A stretch of DNA of 64,000 nucleotides from positions 111,297-175,296 of the forward strand of contig SUXS01000003.1 of the NCBI GenBank assembly GCA_015060865.1, read 5' to 3'. Below are positions 41,617 to 49,813 of this stretch, in pieces (positions within the stretch are counted from its first letter, which is position 1; every line of letters starts with the position of its first letter). This DNA comes from Bacteroidales bacterium (GTDB taxonomy: Bacteria; Bacteroidota; Bacteroidia; Bacteroidales; Bacteroidaceae). Below the pieces are notes generated by a model. That model searched no databases and was not told the DNA's origin. It worked only from the letters and a program-made list of their open reading frames with translations. A program made the position numbers and the translations under genes.

Positions 41617-43737
41617 TTACATGCCTATCTTCACCACCGTGTCGGCTACCTTCACGATGTATACCTGTCCGGTGGGTACGGTGAGGTGGGTGGTGTCGCC
41701 CTCGGCGGTGGCGGTGGCTACCAGCGTGCCGCTTGTGGTGTAGAGGCCGATGGCCTCACCCGCGGTGGCTCCTGTGATGCTGATGGTGCCCTGGTAGCCC
41801 TGCACCTTGATGCGACTTGCCGTGGCGGCTGCGATGGCGGTGCCCTCCTTCACGTAGGCTACGTTGAGCACGGCGCTGCCGTTGATGGTGGGTGTGGTGA
41901 AGGTGTTGTCAGCTGCCAGCTGGGCTGTCATGTCCTTGCCGTCGAAGGTCACGGTGTGTATCTTCCATCCCGTAGAGGGCGTGATGCGCACCTTGTATGT
42001 GCGTCCCAAGTCTACGGCGATGCCTACCTCGCCATTGTCAGCTTGGCGCAGGGTGAGGTAGTCGGGAGTGTCGCCCTCAATCTCCGATATGTTGTAGAAT
42101 CCGCTCCAGCCCGTCATCACCTGGTATTTTGATATGCTGCCCTGTGGCACGTAGAGCGTAGCGTTCTCGTAGGTGGCGTCGGAGAAGAGAGCGTTGCCTT
42201 CGCCTTCTATTCTTGGTGGCTGTGTGGCGTGGATGGTGATTTTCTCTAATGCCTCACAAGTAGAAAATGCACCAGCTGCGATTTTCTTGAGTCCCTTGCC
42301 TAAAGTGAGTTCTTTGAGGCTGCTGCAACGAGAGAAAGTATTCGCTAATAGCTCGGTCACGCCTTCGGGGATGTTGATGGTGGTGAGGCTGCTGCAACCT
42401 TGGAAAGCATAGTCTCCAATACTCGTCACGCTCTTGGGGATGGTGATGGCGGTGAGGCTCTCGCAATAAGCGAAAGCATAGCCTCCAATGCTCGTCACGC
42501 CCTCGGGGAGGGTGATGGCGGTGAGGCTGCTGCAACCAGAGAAAGCAGCGTTTCCAATGCTCGTCACGCTCTCGGGGAGGGTGATGGCGGTGAGGCGGCT
42601 GCAAGAAGAGAAAGCACTGTTTCCAATGCTCGTCACACCCTCGGGGATATTGATAGTGGTGAGGCTACTGCAATTCTCGAAAGCCCAGCGTCCAATGCTC
42701 GTCACGCCCTCGGGGATGGTGATGGCGGTGAGGCTGCTGCAATCTTGGAAAGTCTGGTCTCCAATGCTCGTCACGCCCTCGGGGAGGGTGATGGCGGTGA
42801 GGCTGCTGCAACCAGAGAAAGCATAGTCTCCAATGCTCGTCACGCCCTCGGGGAGGGTGATGGCGGTGAGGCTGCTGCAACGAGAGAAAGCACTGCTTCC
42901 AATGCTCGTCACGCCCTCGGGGATGATGATGGCGGTGAGGCTGCTGCAACCCAAGAAAGCATCGTCTCCAATGCTCGTCACGCTCTCGGGGAGGGTGATG
43001 GCGGTGAGGCTGCGGCAATCTCGGAAAGCCCTGTCTCCAATGCTCTTCACACCTTCGGGGAGGGTGATGGCGGTGAGGCTGCTGTGACCTTGGAAAGCAC
43101 CGTTTGATATACTTACTATACCCTCTTTGACCTCAATGGAGGTGTTCTTTGGCATTGTGCCTTTGTATTTGTAGAGCACCTTGCCGATATAGACTAAGCC
43201 ATCAGGTAGACTGTCGTACCATGCTGTACCAGAGAAAGCACTACCTCCAATGCTCGTCACGCCCTCGGGGAGGGTGATGGAGGTGAGGCTGCTGCAATCC
43301 TCGAAAGCCCGGTCTCCAATGCTCGTCACGCCCTCGGGGAGGGTGATGGCGGTGAGGCTGCTGCAACGAGAGAAAGCACTGCTTCCAATGCTCGTCACGC
43401 CCTCGGGGAGGGTGATGGAGGTGAGGCTGCTGCAACCATAGAAAGCCAGGTCTCCAATGCTCGTCACACCCTCGGGGAGGGTGATGGCGGTGAGGCTGGT
43501 GCAACTCCAGAAAGCACTTTTTCCAATACTCGTCACACTATACGTTACGTCCTCGTAAGTGATGGTGGCGGGGATGGTGATGGAGCCGGAGTACTTGGTG
43601 CCACCAGAACTTGTCACCTCGGCCTGCTTGGCCTCTTCAGAAGTGATGTTGTAGTAGATGCCGTCGATCTCGACTTTCTCGGCACTGGCCACGAGGGGCA
43701 GCAGGGCGGCAAAAAGCAGTAGTAGATGCTTTTTCAT
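41617..43737 (-). CDS. BspA-like leucine-rich repeat surface protein with C-terminal sorting-like domain
   Basis: From the ATG at 43737 the protein has 706 aa: a signal peptide (1-19), then about 18 copies of a 23-residue LRR_5/BspA repeat of the form S-I-G-x-x-A-F-x-x-C-S-S-L-T-A-I-T-L-P-E-G-V-T, interrupted once by an island (S-G-T-A-W-Y-D-S-L-P). A bacterial-repeat/beta domain follows, and the tail (I-G-L-Y-T-T-S-G-T-L-V ... V-P-T-G-Q-V-Y-I-V-K-V) is like type IX secretion sorting domains. BspA-type proteins mediate adhesion. The DNA repeats are nearly identical, which favours length variation by recombination. The upstream in-frame ATG at 43797 precedes a non-signal sequence and is unlikely. 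The gene sits between inverted repeats (41469-41505 and 44134-44171). Confidence 0.9.
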   Translation of the reverse strand: MKKHLLLLFAALLPLVASAEKVEIDGIYYNITSEEAKQAEVTSSGGTKYSGSITIPATITYEDVTYSVTSIGKSAFWSCTSLTAITLPEGVTSIGDLAFYGCSSLTSITLPEGVTSIGSSAFSRCSSLTAITLPEGVTSIGDRAFEDCSSLTSITLPEGVTSIGGSAFSGTAWYDSLPDGLVYIGKVLYKYKGTMPKNTSIEVKEGIVSISNGAFQGHSSLTAITLPEGVKSIGDRAFRDCRSLTAITLPESVTSIGDDAFLGCSSLTAIIIPEGVTSIGSSAFSRCSSLTAITLPEGVTSIGDYAFSGCSSLTAITLPEGVTSIGDQTFQDCSSLTAITIPEGVTSIGRWAFENCSSLTTINIPEGVTSIGNSAFSSCSRLTAITLPESVTSIGNAAFSGCSSLTAITLPEGVTSIGGYAFAYCESLTAITIPKSVTSIGDYAFQGCSSLTTINIPEGVTELLANTFSRCSSLKELTLGKGLKKIAAGAFSTCEALEKITIHATQPPRIEGEGNALFSDATYENATLYVPQGSISKYQVMTGWSGFYNISEIEGDTPDYLTLRQADNGEVGIAVDLGRTYKVRITPSTGWKIHTVTFDGKDMTAQLAADNTFTTPTINGSAVLNVAYVKEGTAIAAATASRIKVQGYQGTISITGATAGEAIGLYTTSGTLVATATAEGDTTHLTVPTGQVYIVKVADTVVKIGM
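42290..43530 (-). repeat. 69-bp tandem repeats encoding the LRR array
   Basis: The period is 69 bp (23 codons). Units share long exact segments such as CCAATGCTCGTCACGCCCTC and GAGGGTGATGGCGGTGAGGC. Because the period is a multiple of three, several other frames stay open on both strands; these are artefacts of the repeat. Confidence 0.9.
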
Positions 43738-43872
43738 ATTTTGTGATTTATGATTTTTAATGGCACACGGATGACACGGATTTTTACGGATTGCCACAGA
43801 CTCTTATTTTATTCTCCATTCTCATTTTAAAATCTGTGTCATCAGTGTTCAAATAAAACGTTTTCAACTCTG

Positions 43873-43903
43873 CAAAGGTACCCATTCCTTATCAAGACGC
43901 AAA
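43873..43903 (-). promoter_or_regulatory. Promoter for the BspA-like gene
   Basis: On the minus strand TTTG (43900-43903) is 19 nt from TACCTTTG (43873-43880), a full consensus match. The leader to the ATG at 43737 is about 130 nt. Confidence 0.75.
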
Positions 43904-43953
43904 ACAAATAAGCGAAAATGAGGGCAAACATGTTATAAAACATGCCCGAATAG

Positions 43954-44151
43954 TTGAATTGCAGTGCTGGGTATTTGTGGCTGCTCTCGCTGCTGCCGCA
44001 GGAGTTTACGCGCGATGATGTACGCGCCCTGCGCATCGCGCAAGGCATGAAGCCCGACCCGAAGATGGCTATCTCTAATTGGGTAAAGCGTGGTCTTGTG
44101 TCGCGGGATGATTCTCGGGGCCTGTATGTAAAGGTAGTCAGTAGTCAGTAG
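43954..44151 (+). pseudogene. Remnant of a DUF3987-type protein C-terminus
   Basis: The 65-codon open stretch contains L-L-P-Q-E-F-T-R-D-D-V-R-A-L-R-I-A-Q-G-M and S-N-W-V-K-R-G-L-V-S-R. This resembles the winged-helix end of Bacteroides DUF3987 (VirE-like) proteins, which are usually several hundred residues long. No upstream part remains. Its 3' end runs into the inverted repeat (GTAGTCAGTAGTCAG), which supplies the stop. The family call is by memory of the pattern and is tentative. Confidence 0.5.
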
Positions 44152-44171
44152 TCAATTAATATGCGCACTCT
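44134..44171 (+). repeat. Right arm of inverted repeat flanking the BspA-like gene
   Basis: 44134-44160 is the exact reverse complement of 41479-41505, and AATATGCGCACTCT continues the match imperfectly. The interval between arms is about 2.63 kb. Confidence 0.85.
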
Positions 44172-44206
44172 GCAGAACTCAAAACTCACAACTCAAAACT
44201 CTCATC

Positions 44207-44260
44207 ATGGCACGATTCAATATCACCACCTACGGCTTCGGCGAATTGGCCGAGGAGTAG
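44207..44260 (+). pseudogene. Truncated DUF4248-like gene start
   Basis: Seventeen codons, M-A-R-F-N-I-T-T-Y-G-F-G-E-L-A-E-E, then a stop. The x-I-x-x-Y-G-x-x-E-L-A pattern is the beginning of DUF4248 proteins, which normally follow DUF3987 genes in Bacteroides accessory loci. The rest of the gene is missing and repeat DNA follows. Confidence 0.5.
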
Positions 44261-44354
44261 CGACTTTGTCGCACTCCTTTGTGCCGATAAACCGGCAGTC
44301 GTCGCAATGCTTGCGCTCGGCTCGTCCGAGAACCGATGCTCGTTCACATCGGCG

Positions 44355-44648
44355 GAAAATTGCAAGTAAACTTGCATTTTCGCTCGCCTTGCACTAATTT
44401 TAGTATTCTCTGCGCGAACACAGAAATTAGGCGGCGGCTCAGAAATGCTCAAATAAATTTAACCTTGTTGAATTTCGGCCTCGCTCAGTAGAGCAAAAAA
44501 AACAATTTTTTCTACATTCGCTCGTTGAAATTTGGCATTTCATTCGGCTTGCACTAATTTTAGTATTCGCTGCGCGAACACAGAAATTAGGCGGCGCCTC
44601 AGAAATGCTCAAATAAATTTGGCATTTCATTCGGCTTGCACTAATTTT
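44355..44648 (+). repeat. Promoter-like tandem repeats upstream of the polyprenyl synthetase gene
   Basis: A ~70-bp unit starting TTGCACTAATTTTAGTATTC and ending ATGCTCAAATAAATTT occurs at 44389-44460 and 44549-44620. A third partial unit (TTTGGCATTTCATTCGGCTTGCACTAATTTT, 44618-44648) duplicates 44531-44561 with an 87-bp period. The first copy is preceded by the palindrome GAAAATTGCAAGT...ACTTGCATTTTC at 44355-44381, shared with the ftsA promoter region. Confidence 0.85.
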
Positions 44649-44649
44649 G
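44618..44649 (+). promoter_or_regulatory. Promoter for the polyprenyl synthetase gene, inside the last repeat copy
   Basis: TTTGG (44618-44622) is 19 nt from TAATTTTG (44642-44649), matching the Bacteroidetes consensus. Upstream repeat copies have TAATTTTA at the same place, lacking the final G. Confidence 0.7.
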
Positions 44650-44674
44650 TAGGAAATAAACCAGTACTCATCGT

Positions 44675-45646
44675 ATGGACGCAATGCAAACCATTCTACA
44701 ACCTATCGAGGCCGAATTTGCCATCTTCAAGAAGATGCAGGATGACCTCGCCGTGAATCCCAATCCGCTGCTGCGCGAGATTATCCTCCACGTCAACAAG
44801 CAGCGCGGCAAGCAGATGCGCCCTATGATGGTGCTGCTCTTCGGAAAGATGTTCGGTGACATCGTGGACTCCACCTATAGCGCCGCCCTGGCACTGGAGC
44901 TCCTGCACACCGCCAGCCTCGTGCACGACGATGTGGTGGACGACAGCATGCAGCGTCGTGGACAGGCCTCGGTAAACGCCATCTATAACAACAAGCTGGC
45001 AGTGCTCGTGGGCGACTACCTGCTCTCTACAGCACTGGTCTTCACCGGCCGCTGTGGCGACAACCGCATCACCAATATCGTAGGTTCGCTGGGTCAGACA
45101 CTCTCTGACGGGGAGATATTCCAGATGTTCCATAGCCACGAGAAGCTGGTGTCCGAGGAGGTGTACCTTGAGATTATCCGCAAGAAGACGGCTTCGCTCT
45201 TCTCTTCTTGTGCCGAGATTGGTGCCCTCTCAGTAGGCGCATCGGCCGAGGATGTGGCCCGTGCCCGCCAGATAGGTGAATATATCGGTATCTGTTTCCA
45301 GATACGCGACGATATCTTCGACTACTACAGCAACGATGTGGGCAAGCCCACAGGCAACGACATGCGCGAAGGCAAGCTCACCCTGCCCATCATCTATGCT
45401 GTGCGCACACAGGGCGACGAGCACATCCGCACCATGATAGACCGCCTCAAGGAGGGCGAGCTCTCTGATGTCGAAATCAACGAACTCATCACCTTTGCCA
45501 AGGCCTGTGGCGGCATCGAGTATGCCGAGCAGACGATGCAGAAGTATCGTCAGAAAGCGCTTGCACTGCTGCCCGAAAATATCGATGAAAACGTGAAAAA
45601 CGCCGTCATCGCCTATATGGATGCGGTGATAAATAGAAAGAAGTAA
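44675..45646 (+). CDS. ispB: Trans-polyprenyl diphosphate synthase (octaprenyl type)
   Basis: The 323-aa protein has both aspartate-rich motifs of long-chain prenyl transferases: L-V-H-D-D-V-V-D-D-S (first) and Q-I-R-D-D-I-F-D-Y-Y (second). It also has the N-terminal G-K-Q-M-R-P segment and G-K-P-T-G-N-D-M-R-E-G-K. It condenses isopentenyl diphosphate units to a polyprenyl chain for menaquinone. The chain length cannot be stated with certainty, so the symbol is provisional. It is transcribed from a promoter embedded in repeat DNA. Confidence 0.9.
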   Translation: MDAMQTILQPIEAEFAIFKKMQDDLAVNPNPLLREIILHVNKQRGKQMRPMMVLLFGKMFGDIVDSTYSAALALELLHTASLVHDDVVDDSMQRRGQASVNAIYNNKLAVLVGDYLLSTALVFTGRCGDNRITNIVGSLGQTLSDGEIFQMFHSHEKLVSEEVYLEIIRKKTASLFSSCAEIGALSVGASAEDVARARQIGEYIGICFQIRDDIFDYYSNDVGKPTGNDMREGKLTLPIIYAVRTQGDEHIRTMIDRLKEGELSDVEINELITFAKACGGIEYAEQTMQKYRQKALALLPENIDENVKNAVIAYMDAVINRKK

Positions 45647-45736
45647 TGCGGAATTTAATACAAACCACTACCGCATAATGGAAGAAGGATTTGTTGCCCA
45701 CAAAATCTCTCTCTCTAAACAGAATCTAAAGCTGTA

Positions 45737-46864
45737 CTAATACTTTGGATATTGGTTGTTGCTTATGGCTTTTACAGCCATGCATTCCATTTCGATGAGC
45801 CACCCAGGGCGGCATACAGGAGCCAATAGGAACACTTTAGGCGTATGGGGGAAACGTTCCTCATACATTTCTTTCACAACCATATAGTCTGCTGCATCGC
45901 GTAGATATACAATCATGTGAGCCACATGGTCGTACGTGCACTCAGCCTCAGCAAGCAGTGTCTCTACATTCTCCCACATACGCAAGGCCTGCTTTCGCAC
46001 GTCACCAGGGTGTACTACCTCTCCCTTGTTGTTGATACTGGCTGTGCCCGAGATGAATACTTGGCGACGATCTCCATAGTCCACGTAGGTACCACGCTCG
46101 AAACTGACTCCATATTCATAGGTAGGATTCAAGTGTGTGGGCGCATAGAGATAGTGTACTTGCTCGGGCTGTATGCCATTGATAGCATAAGCGTCAAACT
46201 GCACCAATACCTCAGGGTCAGCATGACGACCAGCTATACCGGTACTTGCGATGAAATGGGTGTTTTCTGTCAAGTTTTGTGTATGAAACACCTCATTACG
46301 AGCCTTCACCACACCTGCATAGTTGACATCTACATTTTGCACGAAAATCCAAGTGCGGATGCAGTTGTCTGCAAGGCGACACCCCTGCTCGGTGAGGCGC
46401 ATGATATAGTCGTTGAAGAGCAATCGCATCTGGTACTCCGACTTGGCGGCCTTGTTCCAGTTTGAGGCACTCCACAAGTGACGGTAGGCGCTGTGGCTCA
46501 CCTCATAATCCCCATGTGGGAGTACGCGCGTTTGAACACCCCGCTGCAGGTATACCCACAAAGCTATTTTTGTTCCATCCAATGGTGGCTGCTCCACAAT
46601 GGAGATTGCACCATCAACACTTTCAAGGAGCAATGCCTGTAGGTGAGCTGCCTGATTGGCGGCGTCACTTAAGAAGAAGCGTTTCATCACGGCTACGGTT
46701 CCGGGCAACTCCTCGGAAACAAGTCGCGCATAAGCTGCGAGCAGATGGTCTACCTGCTCTGTATATGTCAGTCGGGGATTGGTAACGCGCAATATCGCAT
46801 GATATTCGGCCACGCCATCTTCCACCTCAAACTTGAATATGTCAGTCGACACTTGTTGTTGCAT
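45737..46864 (-). CDS. Two-domain Rid/YjgF-superfamily protein, chorismatase-like
   Basis: The 375-aa protein is about three times the length of a simple RidA. The C-terminal ~130 residues form a YjgF-like domain with I-S-G-T-A-S-I-N-N-K-G-E-V-V-H-P-G-D-V and later A-P-V-C-R-P-G-W-L-I-E-M-E. The S-G-T-A-S-I ... H-x-G-D-V pattern recalls FkbO/Hyg5-type chorismatases, which release pyruvate from chorismate. If so, the product could be a hydroxybenzoate or dihydrobenzoate; no aryl biosynthesis genes lie next to it. An amine/imine deaminase role as in RidA is the alternative. Confidence 0.7.
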   Translation of the reverse strand: MQQQVSTDIFKFEVEDGVAEYHAILRVTNPRLTYTEQVDHLLAAYARLVSEELPGTVAVMKRFFLSDAANQAAHLQALLLESVDGAISIVEQPPLDGTKIALWVYLQRGVQTRVLPHGDYEVSHSAYRHLWSASNWNKAAKSEYQMRLLFNDYIMRLTEQGCRLADNCIRTWIFVQNVDVNYAGVVKARNEVFHTQNLTENTHFIASTGIAGRHADPEVLVQFDAYAINGIQPEQVHYLYAPTHLNPTYEYGVSFERGTYVDYGDRRQVFISGTASINNKGEVVHPGDVRKQALRMWENVETLLAEAECTYDHVAHMIVYLRDAADYMVVKEMYEERFPHTPKVFLLAPVCRPGWLIEMECMAVKAISNNQYPKY

Positions 46865-46890
46865 TGTAATATCTATTGCGTTTTATGGGG

Positions 46891-46898
46891 CAAAGATA
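46891..46898 (-). promoter_or_regulatory. -7 promoter element for the Rid-like gene
   Basis: TATCTTTG on the minus strand fits TAnnTTTG, 26 nt before the start codon. Confidence 0.6.
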
Positions 46899-47055
46899 CA
46901 AATAAGCAGTCGAATAAACAAGATTTAGTAAAGAAGCTTATTCATACAATCAAATAACGCTTCATTCTCAACAACGAAACAACGAAACATCGGAGAATTC
47001 TTTTGGTTGTATTTCAGTCCACATATATAGAATATCCTCGATAGAATCGCCTGTT

Positions 47056-47358
47056 TCACTCCATCACCTCAATATAAAAGCTTACCGGACGGAATCCATC
47101 GTTGCAGGATATCATGGCTGAGTGGGGGTTCTTCATCCATCCGTCGTAGAAGTTGCCGCCTCCACGAGCCAGCTCCTCCACAAACGAGCGCATCGACTCC
47201 CATGCACTCTCGCAAAGTCCCCCGGGCCGCTCTCCATCTTCTGAGATGAAGCTCTGGCCCAAGCAGACATCGCAAGCATGCTCTATAGGGTTCTCGTACT
47301 GCTCCATCAGGTCGGGGTAGCACGAGCGGCGCAAGGCGGTGATTTTGACTTTTTTCAT
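47056..47358 (-). CDS. TIGR04076 family protein
   Basis: The 100-aa protein matches TIGR04076: K-V-K-I-T-A-L-R-R, C-Y-P-D-L, C-x-x-C-L-G-Q-S-F, then G-L-C-E-S-A-W and a C-terminal M-I-S-C-N-D-G-F-R-P-V-x-F. Four conserved cysteines suggest metal binding, but the function is unknown. It starts 7 bp after deoC and is probably co-transcribed with it. Confidence 0.88.
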   Translation of the reverse strand: MKKVKITALRRSCYPDLMEQYENPIEHACDVCLGQSFISEDGERPGGLCESAWESMRSFVEELARGGGNFYDGWMKNPHSAMISCNDGFRPVSFYIEVME

Positions 47359-47365
47359 TATTATA

Positions 47366-48280
47366 TCAGAAGAACTTCACGCTCTCGCCCACAATCTCGC
47401 TCAGCAACAGGTTGGCCAGGCGGCTGGTGCCAAGGCGGAAGAGGTGATTGCCCATCCATTCCTCACCGAGCACCTCCTTCACGATGGTATAGTACACGAG
47501 GGCATCGTTCACACTGTTGATGCCACCCGCAGGCTTAAAGCCCACCTTGCGGCCGGTCTGCTCGTAGTAGGCCTTGATGGCACGACACATCACATAGGCA
47601 GCTTCGGGTGTGGCGGCAGGCTCCTGCTTGCCGGTAGAGGTCTTGATGAAGTCGGCACCGCTATACATAGAGAGGATAGAGGCCTTCATGATGTTCTCGG
47701 CAGTCTTCAGTGCGCCTGTCTCAAGGATGGTCTTGAGGTGACGTTCACCGCAGATGTTCTTGATTTCCTCGATTTCATCGCACATTCCTTCGTAATCGCC
47801 ACTGAGGAACTTGCCCACTGAGATGACGATGTCGATCTCCGTAGCGCCATCGGCCAGTGCCAAGGCTGTCTCGGCCACCTTCACCTCGGTAAAGGTCTGC
47901 GATGAGGGGAATCCAGCCGATACGCAGGCGATATTTACATCCTCAACTTCGAGCGACTGGCTCACAATCTTGGCAAAGCAAGGATATACGCAGATGGCAG
48001 CCACATTCTTCAGGTCGGGATACTTGTCCTCAAAGTCGTTGACGCGCTCGGTAAACTTCAGCACGCTCTCCTCGCTGTCCTCGGTCTTCAGGGTGGTGAG
48101 GTCAATGCAGTTGAAGAGGAATTTCTTTACCTCCAGCGTGTTGTTCTCGGCCACATATTTCTCGATGATATGGGCCGTTTTTGCCTTTACCTCATCGTCA
48201 GAAAGGTTTGTCTCATAAAGTGCCAACGCAGCTTCATACTTGCTGTGCTCATCGGCTTCGTGGTGGTGATGATGTTCCAT
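47366..48280 (-). CDS. deoC: Deoxyribose-phosphate aldolase
   Basis: The 304-aa TIM-barrel aldolase has the Schiff-base lysine in D-F-I-K-T-S-T-G-K, plus I-D-I-V-I-S-V-G-K-F and G-F-K-P-A-G-G-I. It cleaves 2-deoxyribose 5-phosphate to glyceraldehyde 3-phosphate and acetaldehyde. It is longer than the E. coli enzyme, and its start is His-rich (five His directly after M-E, then E-A-D-E-H), an unusual natural tag-like feature. In many Bacteroidetes dtd, mazG and deoC are adjacent; here mazG is next but dtd is 6.7 kb away. Confidence 0.95.
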   Translation of the reverse strand: MEHHHHHEADEHSKYEAALALYETNLSDDEVKAKTAHIIEKYVAENNTLEVKKFLFNCIDLTTLKTEDSEESVLKFTERVNDFEDKYPDLKNVAAICVYPCFAKIVSQSLEVEDVNIACVSAGFPSSQTFTEVKVAETALALADGATEIDIVISVGKFLSGDYEGMCDEIEEIKNICGERHLKTILETGALKTAENIMKASILSMYSGADFIKTSTGKQEPAATPEAAYVMCRAIKAYYEQTGRKVGFKPAGGINSVNDALVYYTIVKEVLGEEWMGNHLFRLGTSRLANLLLSEIVGESVKFF

Positions 48281-48324
48281 AATGATTATTTAAGCTTTAT
48301 GTATTCAAATTCTTGGTAGTCAGT

Positions 48325-48440
48325 AGTTAAAGGGAGATAGGTCACTTCGTTCCCTTAGGAGTTAAAAGCCGATAGTTGTTACGCGCGAACAGACATTTGG
48401 CATTTATCTTCTTTTGACTCCATTTTAACTCCTTTATCTC
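48325..48440. repeat. Intergenic palindromic repeat, family 1, inverted copy C
   Basis: Shares GGAGTTAAAAG, TTACGCGCGAA at the centre, and GGCATTTATC...CTCC(TTTATCTCC) with copies A and B, in the opposite overall sense. It lies between mazG and deoC. Confidence 0.65.
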
Positions 48441-48464
48441 CATAAAAATTCTACTTGAGTAGAA

Positions 48465-48812
48465 TTAATTATTATGTTGTAATTTCTCATTCTCCAAATG
48501 CCGCGTCTTGTCACGCTTGGTCTTCTTCTCTATGGTATGGCGCCATGCTTCGGTGAGGTCTACCCCCGTTTGGTTGGCCATGCAGACGAGCACCCACAGC
48601 ACATCGGCCATCTCCTCGGCCAGGTTGGGCTCTTCGCCCTCCTTGAACGACTGCTCGCCATAGGTGCGGGCAATCACACGTGCCAGTTCGCCCACCTCTT
48701 CGGTGAGGACCGCCATATTGGTCAGCTCATTGAAGTAGCGCACGCCATAGGTCCGTATCCATTCGTCGGCCTGCTGCTGCACCTCGCTCAGCGTGATGGG
48801 TTCGTTGCTCAT
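48465..48812 (-). CDS. MazG-type nucleotide pyrophosphohydrolase
   Basis: The 115-aa protein fits the MazG/all-alpha NTP pyrophosphatase fold: E-E-V-G-E-L-A-R and then E-E-M-A-D-V-L-W-V-L, giving the metal-binding ExxE...ExxD arrangement. It likely removes non-canonical or damaged nucleoside triphosphates. TAAATTTG at 48836-48843 on the minus strand could be its own -7 element, in keeping with separation from dtd. Confidence 0.9.
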   Translation of the reverse strand: MSNEPITLSEVQQQADEWIRTYGVRYFNELTNMAVLTEEVGELARVIARTYGEQSFKEGEEPNLAEEMADVLWVLVCMANQTGVDLTEAWRHTIEKKTKRDKTRHLENEKLQHNN

Positions 48813-48938
48813 ACTATATAGGATAAGAAGATGTGCAAATTTACAGATTTTACTTTAATAATCCGCCTTACTCCAACAAAAAACATCTATATTTCTAGTG
48901 CAGACGATTTTTATTTTTGGCTTGGCAAGGTGCAGAAG

Positions 48939-48971
48939 CAATTGACAATTCACAATTGACAATTCACAATT
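48939..48971. repeat. CAATTGACAATTCACAATT repeat (non-coding copy)
   Basis: Two and a half units of AATTGACAATTCAC. The same family is found in frame within argS at 22153-22190. Confidence 0.85.
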
Positions 48972-49027
48972 CTTCGATGAAATCGGGGATTTCTGTACCC
49001 ATCATTCTCGAGCTAACCCCTCCCTAT

Positions 49028-49535
49028 GCGAAAGTTCATAAATCGGTTGGCTCTGGCAGAGGATGCAACGAAAACGAAAACCGCTGAGGAGTTGGCAGTA
49101 GTGGTCATTGGTTTATAATTTCCCCTTGTCCAAACTGCAGTTTTTCTTTGCCCAAACTACAGTTTGGAGCCTTGCAAACTGCAGTTTTTAACTGCAAAAA
49201 CTCCTTTATCATAGGTCTGACAAAATTTTATCAAGCCTGTGATAATTTTTTTTCGCACCGTTGACAAACTTTTTTCACTGTAGTGAAAATTTTTTGTCAA
49301 GCCTATGATAATTCTTGACAAAACTTTTTCAATGATGCATAGAAGCGTGATAAACCGCTTTTGAGCAATGTCTTCTCTACTTATATGCTACGAGATAGGT
49401 TCGAACGATGTTTCGACAACCTCTGCCAATATAAAGCTATGCTTTAAGATAGCTTGCTAGCTCGGCATAACTCAAATAAATTTACTTCTGCTCTCGCTAC
49501 GCTGCGCCATTGCCAACCGATTTATGAACTTTCGC
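49028..49535. repeat. 508-bp non-coding element with exact 24-bp inverted ends
   Basis: GCGAAAGTTCATAAATCGGT and four more bases (49028-49051) are exactly complementary to 49512-49535. The interior has repeated AAACTGCAGTTT-like palindromes (49131-49190), a long TATCATAGG...CCTGTGATA inverted pair (49208-49245), and a 40-bp TTGACAAA...TTTGTCAA palindrome (49261-49300). It contains no gene. A solo copy of the right end is at 51702-51740. Confidence 0.8.
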
Positions 49536-49689
49536 CAATAGAGAAGGCCCCCAAACTTCCGATTCATCAACAGATTTTTATTTGAGACAGCTTTGTTCGA
49601 TAGAATTATAAAGGCCATTGCATAAAGAGGCCAAGCTTAATAAAGTAAACTCTAGCAATGACGGTCTTGCAAACTTTTTCCAAGTGAAA

Positions 49690-49721
49690 TTTGGTGCTTC
49701 GGTAACCTTGCACTATCTTTG
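49690..49721 (+). promoter_or_regulatory. Promoter for the structured leader and HTH gene
   Basis: TTTGG (49691-49695) is about 19 nt from TATCTTTG (49714-49721), a strong Bacteroidetes promoter match. The first coding start is at 49968, so the leader is about 240 nt. Confidence 0.75.
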
Positions 49722-49813
49722 CCACGTGCTGCACAATGTGCGGTATGAATGTTGAATAGCGATTCCATTCACACTTATTTAGAGTTTGAGCTTTTAGCTC
49801 TTGTTCTTTGGGC

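Larger units (their letters stand above)
48813..49713. other. Non-coding region before the HTH gene
   Basis: No gene is supported here. The stretch holds a CAATTGACAATTCACAATT repeat (48939-48971), an inverted-repeat-bounded element (49028-49535), and a set of AT-rich palindromes. Short open frames on the minus strand (for example 49606-49833) have no family features and no promoter. Confidence 0.7.

Noticed and set aside
42400..43107. Open frames on the plus strand and other minus frames across the LRR array
   Set aside because: The 69-bp period keeps every frame open; their repetitive products are by-products of the BspA-type coding repeat.
42290..43530. Regular repeat array as possible CRISPR
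   Set aside because: Units are contiguous coding LRRs without spacers, and no cas genes are present.
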